Shown here: positions 12,655 through 22,945 of the stretch, one piece after another
Position numbering within the stretch: position 1 is the first letter of the stretch
Layout of the letters: every line of letters begins with the position of its first letter
Assembly: GCA_026182355.1 (NCBI GenBank)
Contig: JAPFBL010000574.1
Coordinates: 97,031-161,030 of the forward strand
Direction: 5' to 3'
Length of the DNA stretch: 64,000 nucleotides
Origin: Hermatobates lingyangjiaoensis
Taxonomy: Eukaryota > Arthropoda > Insecta > Hemiptera > Hermatobatidae
The notes under the pieces: generated by a model
Database searches by the model: none
What the model was told of the DNA's origin: nothing
The model's input: only the letters and a program-made list of their open reading frames with translations
Program-made: the position numbers and the translations under genes

Positions 12655-13358
12655 GGTGTGTTACAGTATAGTACAGCAGTGCAGTATAGTGTAGTGTAGT
12701 GCATTACAGTATACTGTAGTGCAGTAAAGTACAGTATAGTGTAGTATCATGCAGTACAGTATCGTTTATTGCAGTACATTAAAGTGTAGTGTAATGCAGT
12801 ACAGTGTAGTGTAGAACAGTATGGGATAGTGTAGTGCAGTATAGTATAGTGTAGTGCAGTACAGTTTAGTGTAGTGTAATGCAGTACCTTGTATTGTAGT
12901 GCAGTACAGTATGCTGTAGTGCAGTACAGTACAGTATAGTGTAGTCTTTTGCAGTACAGTATAGTGTAGTATCATGCAGTACAGTATAGTTTATTGCAGT
13001 ACATTAAAGTGTAGTATAATGCAGTACGGTGTAGTGTAGAACAGTATGGGATAGTGTAGTGCAGTATAGTATAGTGTAGTGCAGTACGGTTTAGTGTAGT
13101 GTAATGCAGTACATTGTAGTGTAGTGCAGTACAGTATAGTGTAGTGTAGTGCATTACAGTATGCTGTAGTACAGTACAGCACAGTATAGTTTATTGCAGT
13201 ACATTATAGTGTAGTGTAATGCAGTACAGTGTAGAGTAGAACAGTATGGGATAGTGTAGTGCAGTATAGTATAGTGTAGTGCAGTACAGTTTAGTGTAGT
13301 GTAATGCAGTACCTTGTAGTGTAGTGCAGTACAGTATAGTATAGTGCAGTGCAGTGAC
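12655..13358. repeat. AGT-rich minisatellite with higher-order repeat
   Basis: About 700 bases of short words such as CAGTA, TAGTG and TGTAG, almost without C except in CAGT. A longer motif starting GGGATAGTGTAGTGCAG recurs at 12823, 13048 and 13248, so a 200-225 bp unit has been amplified on top of the 5-bp pattern. Open frames on the minus strand are repeat artefacts. Confidence 0.95.
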
Positions 13359-14195
13359 CACAGATAAGAATGACCAGTCAGTGATCAGAAAATGAATTAA
13401 AAAGAAATTAAATAAGAAAGATCACCACTTTAAGAATTTCAAAAAAAAAAGTTAAAATATAATTATGAAAATAGAAAACAAAAATTTATGTTAATAAATA
13501 AAGTTTTTTTTTTAAAAAAAAAATGATCGAGTAAATGTTAGAAAATGGTATTTGAAGAAGAAAATATCATTATAATAAGGAGAAAAAAATGTTGTGAATA
13601 AAATGGGAAGGAAATTAAGGAAAATTCATAAAAAAAGGAATAACAATAAAAAAAATACATGTAACAGTAATGAATTTTGTATGGTTTTGTATGCATCTGA
13701 GGTGCTTGATGCGAGGACAAATTACAACTTGATGGAAGGCTTTTACCACGATAGAGAAGGAAGACAGACACTTGCTTCTCTCCTGCTTGAGTCCAACAGA
13801 TGTTGCAGAACACTTTGGACTAAAACGGTAATCACAGATGATTCTTATCTCAAATGCTTGTCACATACTATAAAACATTTGTAACAAACAAACTGTCTAC
13901 AAAACCTATTCCTTTTTAGATTACATCTCTAAAACTTTAAAATAAATCAAATTATAATTTCCTTTTTTATTTCTTTTCATTTTTATTTATATTTTCTTTT
14001 TGAAAATAATGTAAAAAATTAAATATAAAAAGAAAGATCTCTTATTAGTTTCAACATGGTCTCGTTATACAAATTGTTGGAATGATCCTTTTGTGACTCT
14101 AGAGTGTTCTGTCTGATAACGACTTGATTTATCTATTCCTTACGGAAATGAAATTTTCAAAGTTTATTACTTTCTTACATGATAATTGCAATATA
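13359..14195. other. AT-rich DNA with one unassigned open frame
   Basis: A frame of 96 codons on the plus strand (13594-13884) and a 91-codon frame opposite it overlap a balanced-composition patch at 13680-13860. Neither has a recognisable domain. It could be a fragment of a gene or transposon, and I assign no function. Confidence 0.35.
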
Positions 14196-14267
14196 TATAT
14201 AAGATTTCACATAAACACGTGAAATAACAATCAATGATCAAACCACAATAAGAAAATGGGAAAACAA

Positions 14268-14310
14268 GACTAAGATCTTCCAACTGTAACAAGCGGTCTT
14301 CGTCAGAGTC
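14268..14310 (-). ncRNA. Hammerhead-like motif, AGATCT family, mutated
   Basis: Same architecture as 12557-12599, but the GAA box reads GGA on the minus strand, so activity is unlikely. The stem I pair GACT/AGTC is kept. Confidence 0.6.
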
Positions 14311-14392
14311 AAAAAACCACATTTTCTTATTGTGGTTTGATCATTGATTATATATACCTATATCATTATATATATATATCAGTTGGGTTTTT

Positions 14393-14435
14393 GACTCTGA
14401 CGAAGACCGCTTGTTACGGTTGAAAGATCTTAGTC
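14393..14435 (+). ncRNA. Hammerhead-like motif, AGATCT family, intact
   Basis: GACT-CTGACGA-A, GACCG/CGGTT stem II with a 7-base loop, GAA-AGATCT-T, AGTC. It lies opposite in orientation to the copy at 14268, separated by (TA)n. Confidence 0.75.
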
Positions 14436-14570
14436 TTGTTTTCCCATTTTCTTATTGGGGTTTGATCATTGATTATATATATATATACAATTAAAATAAA
14501 CGGTCCAGCGGACTTTTTTAAATAAAATAAATTCAAAACGAAGGAAACACACAGAAAGACATAGACATAA

Positions 14571-14613
14571 CTCACATCGATATTTCGACCATCGTCGTCA
14601 TCAGGAGGTGTGA
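14571..14613 (-). ncRNA. Hammerhead-like motif, ATAT palindrome
   Basis: Minus strand: TCACACCTC-CTGATGA-C, short stem II GA-cgatg-GTC region, GAA-ATAT-C, then GATGTGAG. GA pairs with TC and TGTGA with TCACA, separated by an internal loop, forming an interrupted stem I. Confidence 0.65.
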
Positions 14614-14663
14614 AGAGCGAAGAGTGAAGAGTCCCGCAGGAAGGCAGGGCGGCGACCTAATAA

Positions 14664-15180
14664 CTGATCAAACGACATATGTGGAGATTATTTCATTAAC
14701 TTTTTAACCTTACAATTAGTAAAACCACATAATAACTAATCGAACCACATATGTCGAAACTATTTCATTAACTTTTTAACCCCACAATTAGTAAATACCA
14801 CTATATAACTGATCGAATCACATATGTGGGGATTATTTCATTTACTTTTTAACCCTACAATTAGTAAATACCACATAATAACTGATCGAACCACATATGT
14901 GGAGATTATTTCATTAACTTTTTAACCTTATAATTAGTAAAACTACATAATAACTAATCGGACCACATATGTCGAAACTATTTCATTAACTTTTTAACCC
15001 TACAATTAGTAAATACCACATAATAACTGATCGAACCACATATGTGGAGATTATTTCATTAACTTTTTAACCTTACAATTCGTAAAACTACATAATAAAT
15101 GATCGAACCTCATATGTCGAAACTATTTCATTAAATTTTTAACCCTATAATTAGTAAATACCACATAATAACTGATTGCA
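14664..15180. repeat. 73-bp tandem array, about 7 copies
   Basis: Units start at 14664, 14735, 14809, 14882, 14954, 15027 and 15098. Two subtypes tend to alternate: one with CATATGTGG-AGATT, the other with CATATGTCGAAAC. Most units contain TTCATTAACTTTTTAACC and TAGTAAATACCACA-like text. The latter also borders the ACGCGT hammerhead elements (for example 38262-38285), so the array seems to be an amplified piece of that element. Confidence 0.9.
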
Positions 15181-15816
15181 CTACCTGAGTACTACTTAAG
15201 TTTCATTGCTTTTTTTTTTTTCAATATTGAAATGGAAGGTGCGACCCAGCATTTTCCTTAACTCCTCCCTGCGGTAAAAAGCACTGTATTCATTAGTATC
15301 AATGAAGTGTTGATATGAACTTGTGATTATTCTTAGGATTAAAGCTGTATATGCTTTTATTTTAAGTTAAAAAGACCGGAGTTTATATTAAAGTGGTGTA
15401 CAATTGTATTTCGTATAAAGGGAGCTGCTTTTTTTTTTTTTAAGCAAGGGACTTGTGATATAGACGCAGGTAGAAGGTTGTTGCAAGTGGGTTGTGAAGT
15501 GATGATATCATGGGGCATAGTGTTTGGTGGAAGAAGGCTGGCTAATGAAGCCAAGGGCTTGAACCTACTTGACAACCGCAACCCCCCCCCCCCGCAACAG
15601 AGTCAAGTCACTCTTGGAATTATTAACAACTCTCTCGCCCACAAGCATCTACCCTTCTTAGAGTCCTCTGGGCTCTTCAATCAAAAAACAAACCCTTTTT
15701 TTTTTTTCTTTAGGATGGCTTTAGCTTTGAATTTAAAATATTTACCGACACTAGTGAACACCTTCAAGCAAAAAAAAAAAAAAAAAAAAAACAGGGAATC
15801 TTCCTCCTTAAATCAT
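15181..15816. other. Mixed-composition DNA, no assigned gene
   Basis: Contains poly-T, poly-C (12 C near 15584) and poly-A tracts. Open frames of 74-113 codons run through the homopolymers and show no domain. The A-run at 15771-15791 lies just before a SINE target site. Confidence 0.4.
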
Positions 15817-15829
15817 TAGGCATTCACTA

Positions 15830-16142
15830 GGTTAGGTTAGGTTGCAGTGGCAGTCCCACAAGGGAACACACGTAGGCCGAGCATTGGGCCTTTGTGATAC
15901 CACACAATGAAGATTGATTCTACAGTGGGAGTCGTAAAGTTTGCCTAACTCAAATGTATTTAGAGTAGGGATCTTTAACGAGTACCTGACATCGTACCGA
16001 CGGTTTAACGTCCTTCTCCGAGGGAGGACGTGCTCCGATTTATTCACCTCCCGTGTGAATAAATCGAGGGCCAGGTGAGGATTGAACCCCGGTCCTATCA
16101 GTTCAGAGGTGAGCACGTAACCACTGAGCTAGCCTGGCCCCC
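15830..16142 (-). mobile_element. tRNA-derived SINE, complete
   Basis: Read on the minus strand: a tRNA-like head (GGGGCCAGGCTAGCTCAGTG, the A box) with B box GGTTCAATCC, then a body with GAGAAGGACGTTAAACCGTC, and a tail of CCTAA repeats. A perfect 13-bp target duplication TAGGCATTCACTA flanks it (15817-15829 and 16143-16155). The open frame through it is not a gene. Confidence 0.92.
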
Positions 16143-16155
16143 TAGGCATTCACTA

Positions 16156-16760
16156 ATAAACCAATATTCACAGAGCAACTCTATTATCATGAAAATATTA
16201 ATAAAAAAAAATTACTGAAATCAATTTAAAATTTTGTTTTTGTTAGTATTTTTTTTATTGTTGAATTACTCCTTATTAATCAAGGTTGCTAGGTTTTTAT
16301 TTTTGATCCATCTTCATCTAATTTTACTTCTTTTCAAGTCATTGGCAACTACTTTTCCTGTAAGTTTAAATTTTCATTTACATTTTCCTTTAAGTTAGAG
16401 GTTTTTTTTTTTAAAGGAAAATAGTCTACTAGTGAAGGGATTAAAGAAAATTAAAAATGACTACTCTAAACCTTTAATAACAAAGCAAGCACGCTAACCA
16501 TCAGACCGCACATAATCTCCCGAAAATTCAGGTTCTTTTTTGAGTTTTAAAACGTGTTTTATATGCATTTACAATAAACAAAGAACTAATTCAATGGAGC
16601 ATGTGTAGAATTAATGCCTTACATTAATTAATCTAAATTAATTAATGGCTTTGTTTGTATTAAATCCATCTTAGTGTTTTTTTTTAATAATATTATTGTC
16701 TATGTATCATTCACTTTATAATTAAATTGTAAAAATATATTGATTAATAATTTTTATTTA
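16156..16760. other. AT-rich DNA, no gene seen
   Basis: No recognisable element ends or reading frames. Confidence 0.45.
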
Positions 16761-17642
16761 TCTGTATATATAAAACAAAAAGTTTGTCTGTCCGTCTATC
16801 ATAGAAATACAACTCTAGACATTAAGATACAAGGAAACATATGGAACCTGTGTAATTTTTTTCGGGGAAACTAACTACTGGATTTTGATCAAGGTCCTTT
16901 TTTGGGATCTACCTTAGAAAATGGATTACTTAGGAGAGGTCAGGGATTCCTTATTAAATCGACCAAAGTCTCCTAGGCAGATTACATTTACCACAAATTT
17001 CATTTCTCCTGGATACCTTCAAATTTCAGATTACTTCATCAAAGTGAATTAATGCTCCCCTGTACAACAGAGGGTGACCAAACTTTTTAATATCATGCAC
17101 CAAATGTTTAATATAGAGTTTCATACACGCATTTATGTGTTCATATTATTAAATTAAAGATAGTAAATAAAAGCAATCTTCTGTATATATTAAATACAAA
17201 GTTTGTCTGTCTGTCCGTTATAGAAATAAAACTGGGGACATTTCATATGCGCATTTATGTGTTCATATTATTAAATTAAAGATAATAAATAAAAGCAATC
17301 TTCTGTATATATAAAACACAAAGTTTGTCTGTCTGTCCGTTATAGAAATAAAACTGGGGACATTTCATATGCGCATTTATGTGTTCATATTATTAAATTA
17401 AAGATAATAAATAAAAGCAATCTTCTGTATATATAATATACAAAGTTTGTCTGTTTGTACCGTTAAAGAAATAAAACTGGGGACATTTATATAAAAAAGA
17501 AACATATGGATCTTATATAACTTTTTTCGGGGGAACAAAATATGGTATTTTGATTTTGATCAGGGTCCTTTTTTGGGTCTACTGCCCATAAGGAAAACCC
17601 CGGTGGCATAATCTACCAACCGGGCAACTCCTGGTAGATCAG
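16761..17642 (+). mobile_element. Helitron-like element, degraded
   Basis: Begins TCTGTATATATAAAA after an A, followed by GTTTGTCTGTCCGTC, the usual start of a class of arthropod Helitron-like elements. The right side ends in a GC hairpin (CCGGG...CCTGG) and TAGATCAG, matching the end at 1849 but with the final CTAG lost. No Rep/helicase frame is present. Confidence 0.45.
17129..17490 (+). repeat. 122-bp tandem repeat, three copies
   Basis: GCATTTATGTGTTCATATTA recurs at 17129, 17251 and 17373, exactly 122 bases apart. Each unit carries a copy of the Helitron-like 5' end TTCTGTATATATA and GTTTGTCTGTCTG. The amplified unit therefore spans an element terminus. Confidence 0.9.
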
Positions 17643-18360
17643 ATTAATTATAGTATGCAATTTAGTATAGTATATTATAGTATACAATTAAAGTATTAAT
17701 TATTGTGGATAAAAAAACACCCAAAGTTACTTGTTAGGCCTCTAGAGACATTGATAAGATAGATATAAACAGTGAAAGGGTTGACATTTATTTTAAATTA
17801 AACTTGAATGCCATTTTTTTTTTTTTTTTTTAAATTAAAACAAAGTTTTAAAGAAGAAGAAAAAAAAAATTCTCTTCAATTAACATTTTGATATTATTCA
17901 TTTCAAAGTTAACTTTCATCAGTAATAAATACCGGATATTTGGAATAATCACGAATTTATATTTCCTGAGAGATTTGATAAAAAAAAAAAAAAAAAAAAA
18001 AAGAGGCGATTGGTTGTAGGAAAAGTTAATTGGGGTTGTTGTTGTTTGGGGGGGGGGGGGGGGGGGGGGGATGAACAAGTGAGACCTTTTCCCAAAGGGT
18101 GAATAGGGAAGGTCAAGTCCCAAGAGGGACTCAAGACGAGTCTAATTTCACCTCTTTCTCTCTGACAGTAATTTGAATTGATTAAATCAACTGAACTTCG
18201 CCTCATATGCATTATATTTTAAACTTAAATAAATAACCATATATTTGCAAAATAACTGTTTCTTTTTTTTTTTTTTTTTTTTTATTTATAACAATGACTA
18301 TTTTAATCACTGGCATATCAAGAGGGGGGGGGGGCGTGCCATTTCTAAGCAGTAAAAATA
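17643..18360. other. Homopolymer-rich DNA, no gene
   Basis: Contains T, A and G homopolymers, including about 22 G at 18049-18070. The open frames here are of low complexity. Nothing else is recognisable. Confidence 0.5.
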
Positions 18361-18413
18361 TAAAAAACGTAAAAATATATCGTTTCGGTTTTATTTAAAA
18401 CGTTTTTAATAGG

Positions 18414-18733
18414 CATCTTCTCCATACACTCTTCTTATATCCACATAAAAACCCATGTTTCTTCTTATATAAACCCAAATATATATAGCAGATTCAATAA
18501 TATATCGACCGTTTGATAGAATAGATGTGCTCTCTAATCGGGATTCGGTCAATATTCTAGGATAAAAAATCAAATCTCGGGCAAACGTTTCGGTTTTATT
18601 TAAAACCTTTTTCATAGGCATCTTCTCCATACACTCTTCTTATATCCTCATAAAAACCCATATTTCTTCTTATATAAACCCAAATATATATAGCAGATTC
18701 AATAATATATCGACTGTTTAATAGAATAGGTGT
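18414..18733 (-). repeat. PLE terminal segment duplicated in tandem
   Basis: GGCATCTTCTCCATACACTC starts at 18414 and again at 18617, and about 115 bases match in each. The segment contains the inverse of AACCGAAACGTTTGCC, a degraded hammerhead relative, and the coding-like text LENTPILSNGRYIIES seen on the minus strand also at 27430-27510. Confidence 0.75.
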
Positions 18734-18795
18734 ATTAATACTAATATTAGTCTAGTCGAAGGTTTTGTCCGGTTAATATTGTTGTTCCTTTAAAT

Positions 18796-19131
18796 CAGGG
18801 GTTCCCAGCCTTGTTTAGCCCATTCACCCCTCTCGCCATTTCCCACAATGCCATTCCCCCCACCCCCTATTCTTCCCGAGGTAGTATATACACTTTTACA
18901 ACTTTACACTGATTATGATTATAAGAGAATTTTACAAATAAAATGCTAATTATAATTATTGATGGATATATTAAATATTAATTTCATCAATTTTTTTTTT
19001 AAATTATAATTAAGAGGTCAAAACCTATAATAGCTTTCCTCACTCTGTAAACCTACTGTGGTCACAATTCACCACCTGAAGATCCAAAATTCACCCCTGG
19101 GGGTGAATTTCACCCCCTTTGAGAACCCCTG
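18796..19131. mobile_element. hAT-type MITE with perfect TSD
   Basis: Ends are CAGGGGTTCCCAGCC and the inverse CAGGGGTTCTCAAAG. The 8-bp target duplication CTTTAAAT is perfect (18788-18795 and 19132-19139). The host sequence is a PLE fragment whose uninterrupted version lies at about 52725-52770, which gives a natural empty site. There is no coding capacity. Confidence 0.92.
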
Positions 19132-19139
19132 CTTTAAAT

Positions 19140-20233
19140 AATGGAAATTTCATTTTCTTAGTTAAAAAATTCTTACTTCTGTAAGTAATATTGTTTTATG
19201 TATCTCTGAAATACTTCTGCTTGTAATCTTCATAAATCATAACTGTCCATTTTCATATTGTGTATATGTTTCATGTTGATATGTGATTTCTAATCACATA
19301 TTTTGACGACTGGTATGTTGAAACACCAGACAAAAACCACTTTTCATTGAACTCAGGAAGACTTTGATCCAAGAGATTATTTCTTATCACTTCTTCATAT
19401 CTGATAAACAATGAAAAGATTCTTGATTTTTATTTCAATAAGACACTTGGTTTTATGTATATAAAATCCTAATGGAATTATTACATTCATCAGTAAATAA
19501 ATAACGTTTGGTGTTACGCAGGTGGCTTGTAAAAAAATCTTACAACAAAATTATAAACATTTATAAAATTTAAACTTATTAATATTGTATATTAATAATC
19601 CATACTTTCGCTTCTACGTTGAATTTCCAATACATTCAAATCGTAGGTTTCAAGTAAGACATAAACAAATTTAATATTTGTTTAAACTTTTACTGTTTAT
19701 TTAACATATATTTATCATATGTTAACATATTTAACATATATAATATCATGTTCTTAGGTGACCGTAACTATAATATGAAATAAAATAATTTTTTGTTTAT
19801 TTTTTTGTATATTTTAAGTCAATATAAGTTTTATTCAGTTTTTGAACGAAATTTAATAACAACTAATTCAGATGATCAATTAGTGTTTTTTTTCTAGACA
19901 TATATATACAGCCAGAGTTTTTTGAATTTAATTATCCTATCCTAAACCAATTTATGTAATTTTAGACCAACTGGAATACAAATTAACAGATGTGATAATA
20001 GGACGATTAAAAAAGTAAGTTCAATTTCCAACCATTTCAACAGCAGTGGTTGAAGCTAATGAATATATCTAATTTATAACGATGGTTACATAAAAATACA
20101 AGAAATAATCGATTGGTTGTGAACAAGTTTGATATTATATTTATATATAGTTAAGTTGAAAGTAGAACAACCAGATTTTGATTAGAAAGGGGAAAAACCA
20201 TTGTTTCCATTCGTTAAACAAAAATTTATGAAA
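19140..20233. other. AT-rich DNA, no gene seen
   Basis: Begins with the right half of the PLE fragment split by the MITE (to about 19180), then featureless AT-rich sequence. Confidence 0.5.
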
Positions 20234-20273
20234 CGACGACACGTTTCGAACACTTAGTGTTCATCGTCAGGTT
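20234..20273 (-). ncRNA. Hammerhead-like motif, ACGTGT variant
   Basis: Minus strand: CTGACGA-T, stem II GAACAC-taa-GTGTTC, GAA-ACGTGT-C. Helix III is no longer a perfect palindrome, but it would pair with the ACACGT variant found at 55606-56000. Confidence 0.6.
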
Positions 20274-22570
20274 ACATGTGTCTCAACAAGGTGATATTGA
20301 CTGTTTAAGGAATCAAAGGACACTTACTTCTTGTGTGTGGAGACTTAGTGTTCCTTCACCTTTCAAATAATCAGTAAATACATCACAATAACTGCTTATT
20401 TAGCTGGTGAGTTAATAGAATTAATTTGCTTCCACAATTACTGCTTTAATTACCAATTTAAATGAATTAAATTAATTTATTATTAAGATAATTAAGTAAA
20501 TGAAATTACACAACTAATTACATGACTCAGAATAAAATGTAGTTCAAAAAATAATCATGCAAATATAATATAAAATACGAGTATAATTAACTATGTAAAC
20601 TCTACCTTATAAATTTGCAAAGTAATGAAAATTAATCTAAAAGATTACTCAGCAAATTACTATATTCATACTTATTTTGTTCATAGTGATTGATTTGATT
20701 TTTTTAACAAGCCAATAATTACATTTTCTTTAAAATTAGCAAAATAGAAAGAACTGCATTAAAAACAAAACATTAAATTAAATATCTTTTCAATAAAACT
20801 TAAATAATATTTACTTTTAGCAAAGTTGAGTACCCACCAACAAAATTGTGTAAAATATAAAACATATTATTATCGAACAACCTGAAAAGTCAATTACTAA
20901 ATTTCACTAATATATGTATTATTTCTATTTTTTTTATCCTTTGTTATAAAATTATCTATTTAAAAATGTATATTTAAAATTAATATTAATCAAATAGAAT
21001 CATTTATTTTTTAATATAATTCACAATATTTATGTTTAGTTAATTATTATTTCTTGTACATTGTGTATACACTGACTTACGAACCAAATCTCTTTTATTA
21101 TTTCAATTCATCATGGCGTCGTTGAATTCCTGTAAGCGTCGGTTTTTTTTTAATCGAAGTTAGAAACAAAAATGTTATATATTAGAGTTTAAAAGTGATT
21201 TTATTAATTAGTTTACTAATTGATTCACACGTGTGAAATTACTTTTCCGTTCGTATAAGTGTTTTAAAAGAAATAAGAAGAGAAAAAAACTCTGCACATC
21301 AAACAGAAAGTTAGTACAGAATTTAACATTATTTCCTATTTCTTTATTTTCATTGCGTTAAATTGCAATTTATTACTAATTATACTAATTATATCAGTAT
21401 TATTACTAATAAATAATGACAAACTAAAGTTGATTGAATGAAAAAAAAAATGAAAGTCATCTTTATTAATCAGCATAAGAATTATTTTTAATTTAATAAT
21501 TCTGCTAAAACCTTCAAAACCTTTTAAAACTGACTCCTTTAAATTAATATACAATTAATGTGTAATCTAAAAGAAGTTATTCTTACAAAAAACCTAATTA
21601 TTTAAGAAATAATTAAGTTAGTAAAACTTAACCTTAGGTTCCTTATAATATATCTCAATTTAATTATTACTAATTATTTAGAATATTATATCATTAATTG
21701 GCTTGCTATTTATTAATAACAATAGATGACATTCAAATATAGTCTTTTAATATTAGAGGGGAAAAACAAGAAAACTGTAATATTAATAATTATACTATTA
21801 GAAAAATATAACACAAATATTAGTAAGAATATGTTATAATATAACTAATGATTCAGTTTTTAATTAAATTTTAACATTTATATTGTTTACAACTTTGTAG
21901 ATAAAGTTGTGAAACAATTTTAACAACTTGAAAAAAAAATCAATAACAGAATATGAATAAAACATTTTTTTGTAATCTGTGTTTCAATGCAAACATTAAG
22001 AAACTGTTATTCTTAAAACACAACCATTCTGTGTTTTAAAACTAATTTTAATAACCTAGCTTAAACCTATTTAGTTTTAAATTTAGCTAAAATTAAATTG
22101 ATTATAGCTTGCAAATAGTTATATAATAATTATTAAACTAATTACTGTTTTTAATTTTATTAATGATATATTAGGAATTAAGTCTCCACACAAAGAAGAA
22201 AAATTTCATACTTTTCCTTCCATGAGTAAATACCACACTATAACAGATTGCACAGTTAATGAATTATTATTGATAAATAAACTAATTCATTTTTTTATAT
22301 TATTTGAAAAGTTAGAATCTTTTTTTTGTAGTAATTCTTTAGGTTTCTTATGTACATTATATTTGTGTTGTATAATTTTTTTGTAGTTGTTATTAATAGT
22401 TTTTTTAATTTATTAATATGACTAATACATAATAATTTAGTATTTATTATGATAAACTAATAAACTCAGGATATAGGATCTAAACTAAGATTACTAGTCT
22501 TTTTTCTGATTTCCTACTGTGGTTTAGACGTTATATATATACATATAATTATATGTATATGTATAGTTTA
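20274..22570. other. Very AT-rich stretch, no gene seen
   Basis: Only short frames with no domain. Near 22185-22260 there is a trace of the ACGCGT-hammerhead element border (GAGTAAATACCACAC, then CAGATTGCACAG). Confidence 0.5.
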
Positions 22571-22945
22571 AATGATAGATGAATATAACAAAGTAGTGTT
22601 TTTCTTACTTATAACCAATTCATTCTCATGTAACTTAAATAACCATTAGCACACTTTCCAAGGTAAAAATAATTTCCTTTTGTCTGATACTTTTAAATAG
22701 ATGTGTACTCAACAACTCTGATTATAAAATAACCTTTTGTATGTATCTGTTGGTCTCAAAAAAAAAAAAAATTGTTTTAGTTCTCTATGTGAGTTTTAGA
22801 TTGTTTTGGTAAATGTATTATAGTTCTTACTCTAATTTTAGCCCTGAAGATGATGTACAAATACATCAAAACGTCGGCCTAGGAAGGAGTTTATTTTCTT
22901 TTATTTGACCTAGCCCTCAATAACAAAATATAGCATATAATTATA
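22571..22945 (+). mobile_element. PLE 3' segment, copy 1
   Basis: About 370 bases (AATGATAGATGAATATAAC onward) recur at 26105-26466 with about 95% identity by eye. Each ends with a hammerhead motif, then GGCCTAGGAAGGAG, CCTAGCCCTCAATAACAAAA and (TA)n. There is no long reading frame, so it is probably untranslated PLE terminal repeat. Confidence 0.75.
22839..22881 (+). ncRNA. Hammerhead-like motif, ACGT family, one core mutation
   Basis: TAGCC-CTGAAGA-T, stem II GATGTA-caaa-TACATC, then AAA-ACGT-C, GGCCTA. Stem I pairs TAGCC with GGC(C)TA. The G of the GAA box is A here, while the sister copy at 26366 keeps G. Confidence 0.7.

Noticed and set aside
12766..13182. Open frames rich in Tyr, Cys, Thr and Leu on the minus strand
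   Set aside because: Products of the AGT-rich minisatellite.
13594..13884. 96-codon frame
   Set aside because: No recognised family, the opposite strand is equally open, and the start region is low-complexity Lys/Asn. Kept only as unassigned sequence.
15829..15843. Telomeric (TTAGG)n tract
   Set aside because: Only about three units, and it is the tail of a minus-strand SINE.
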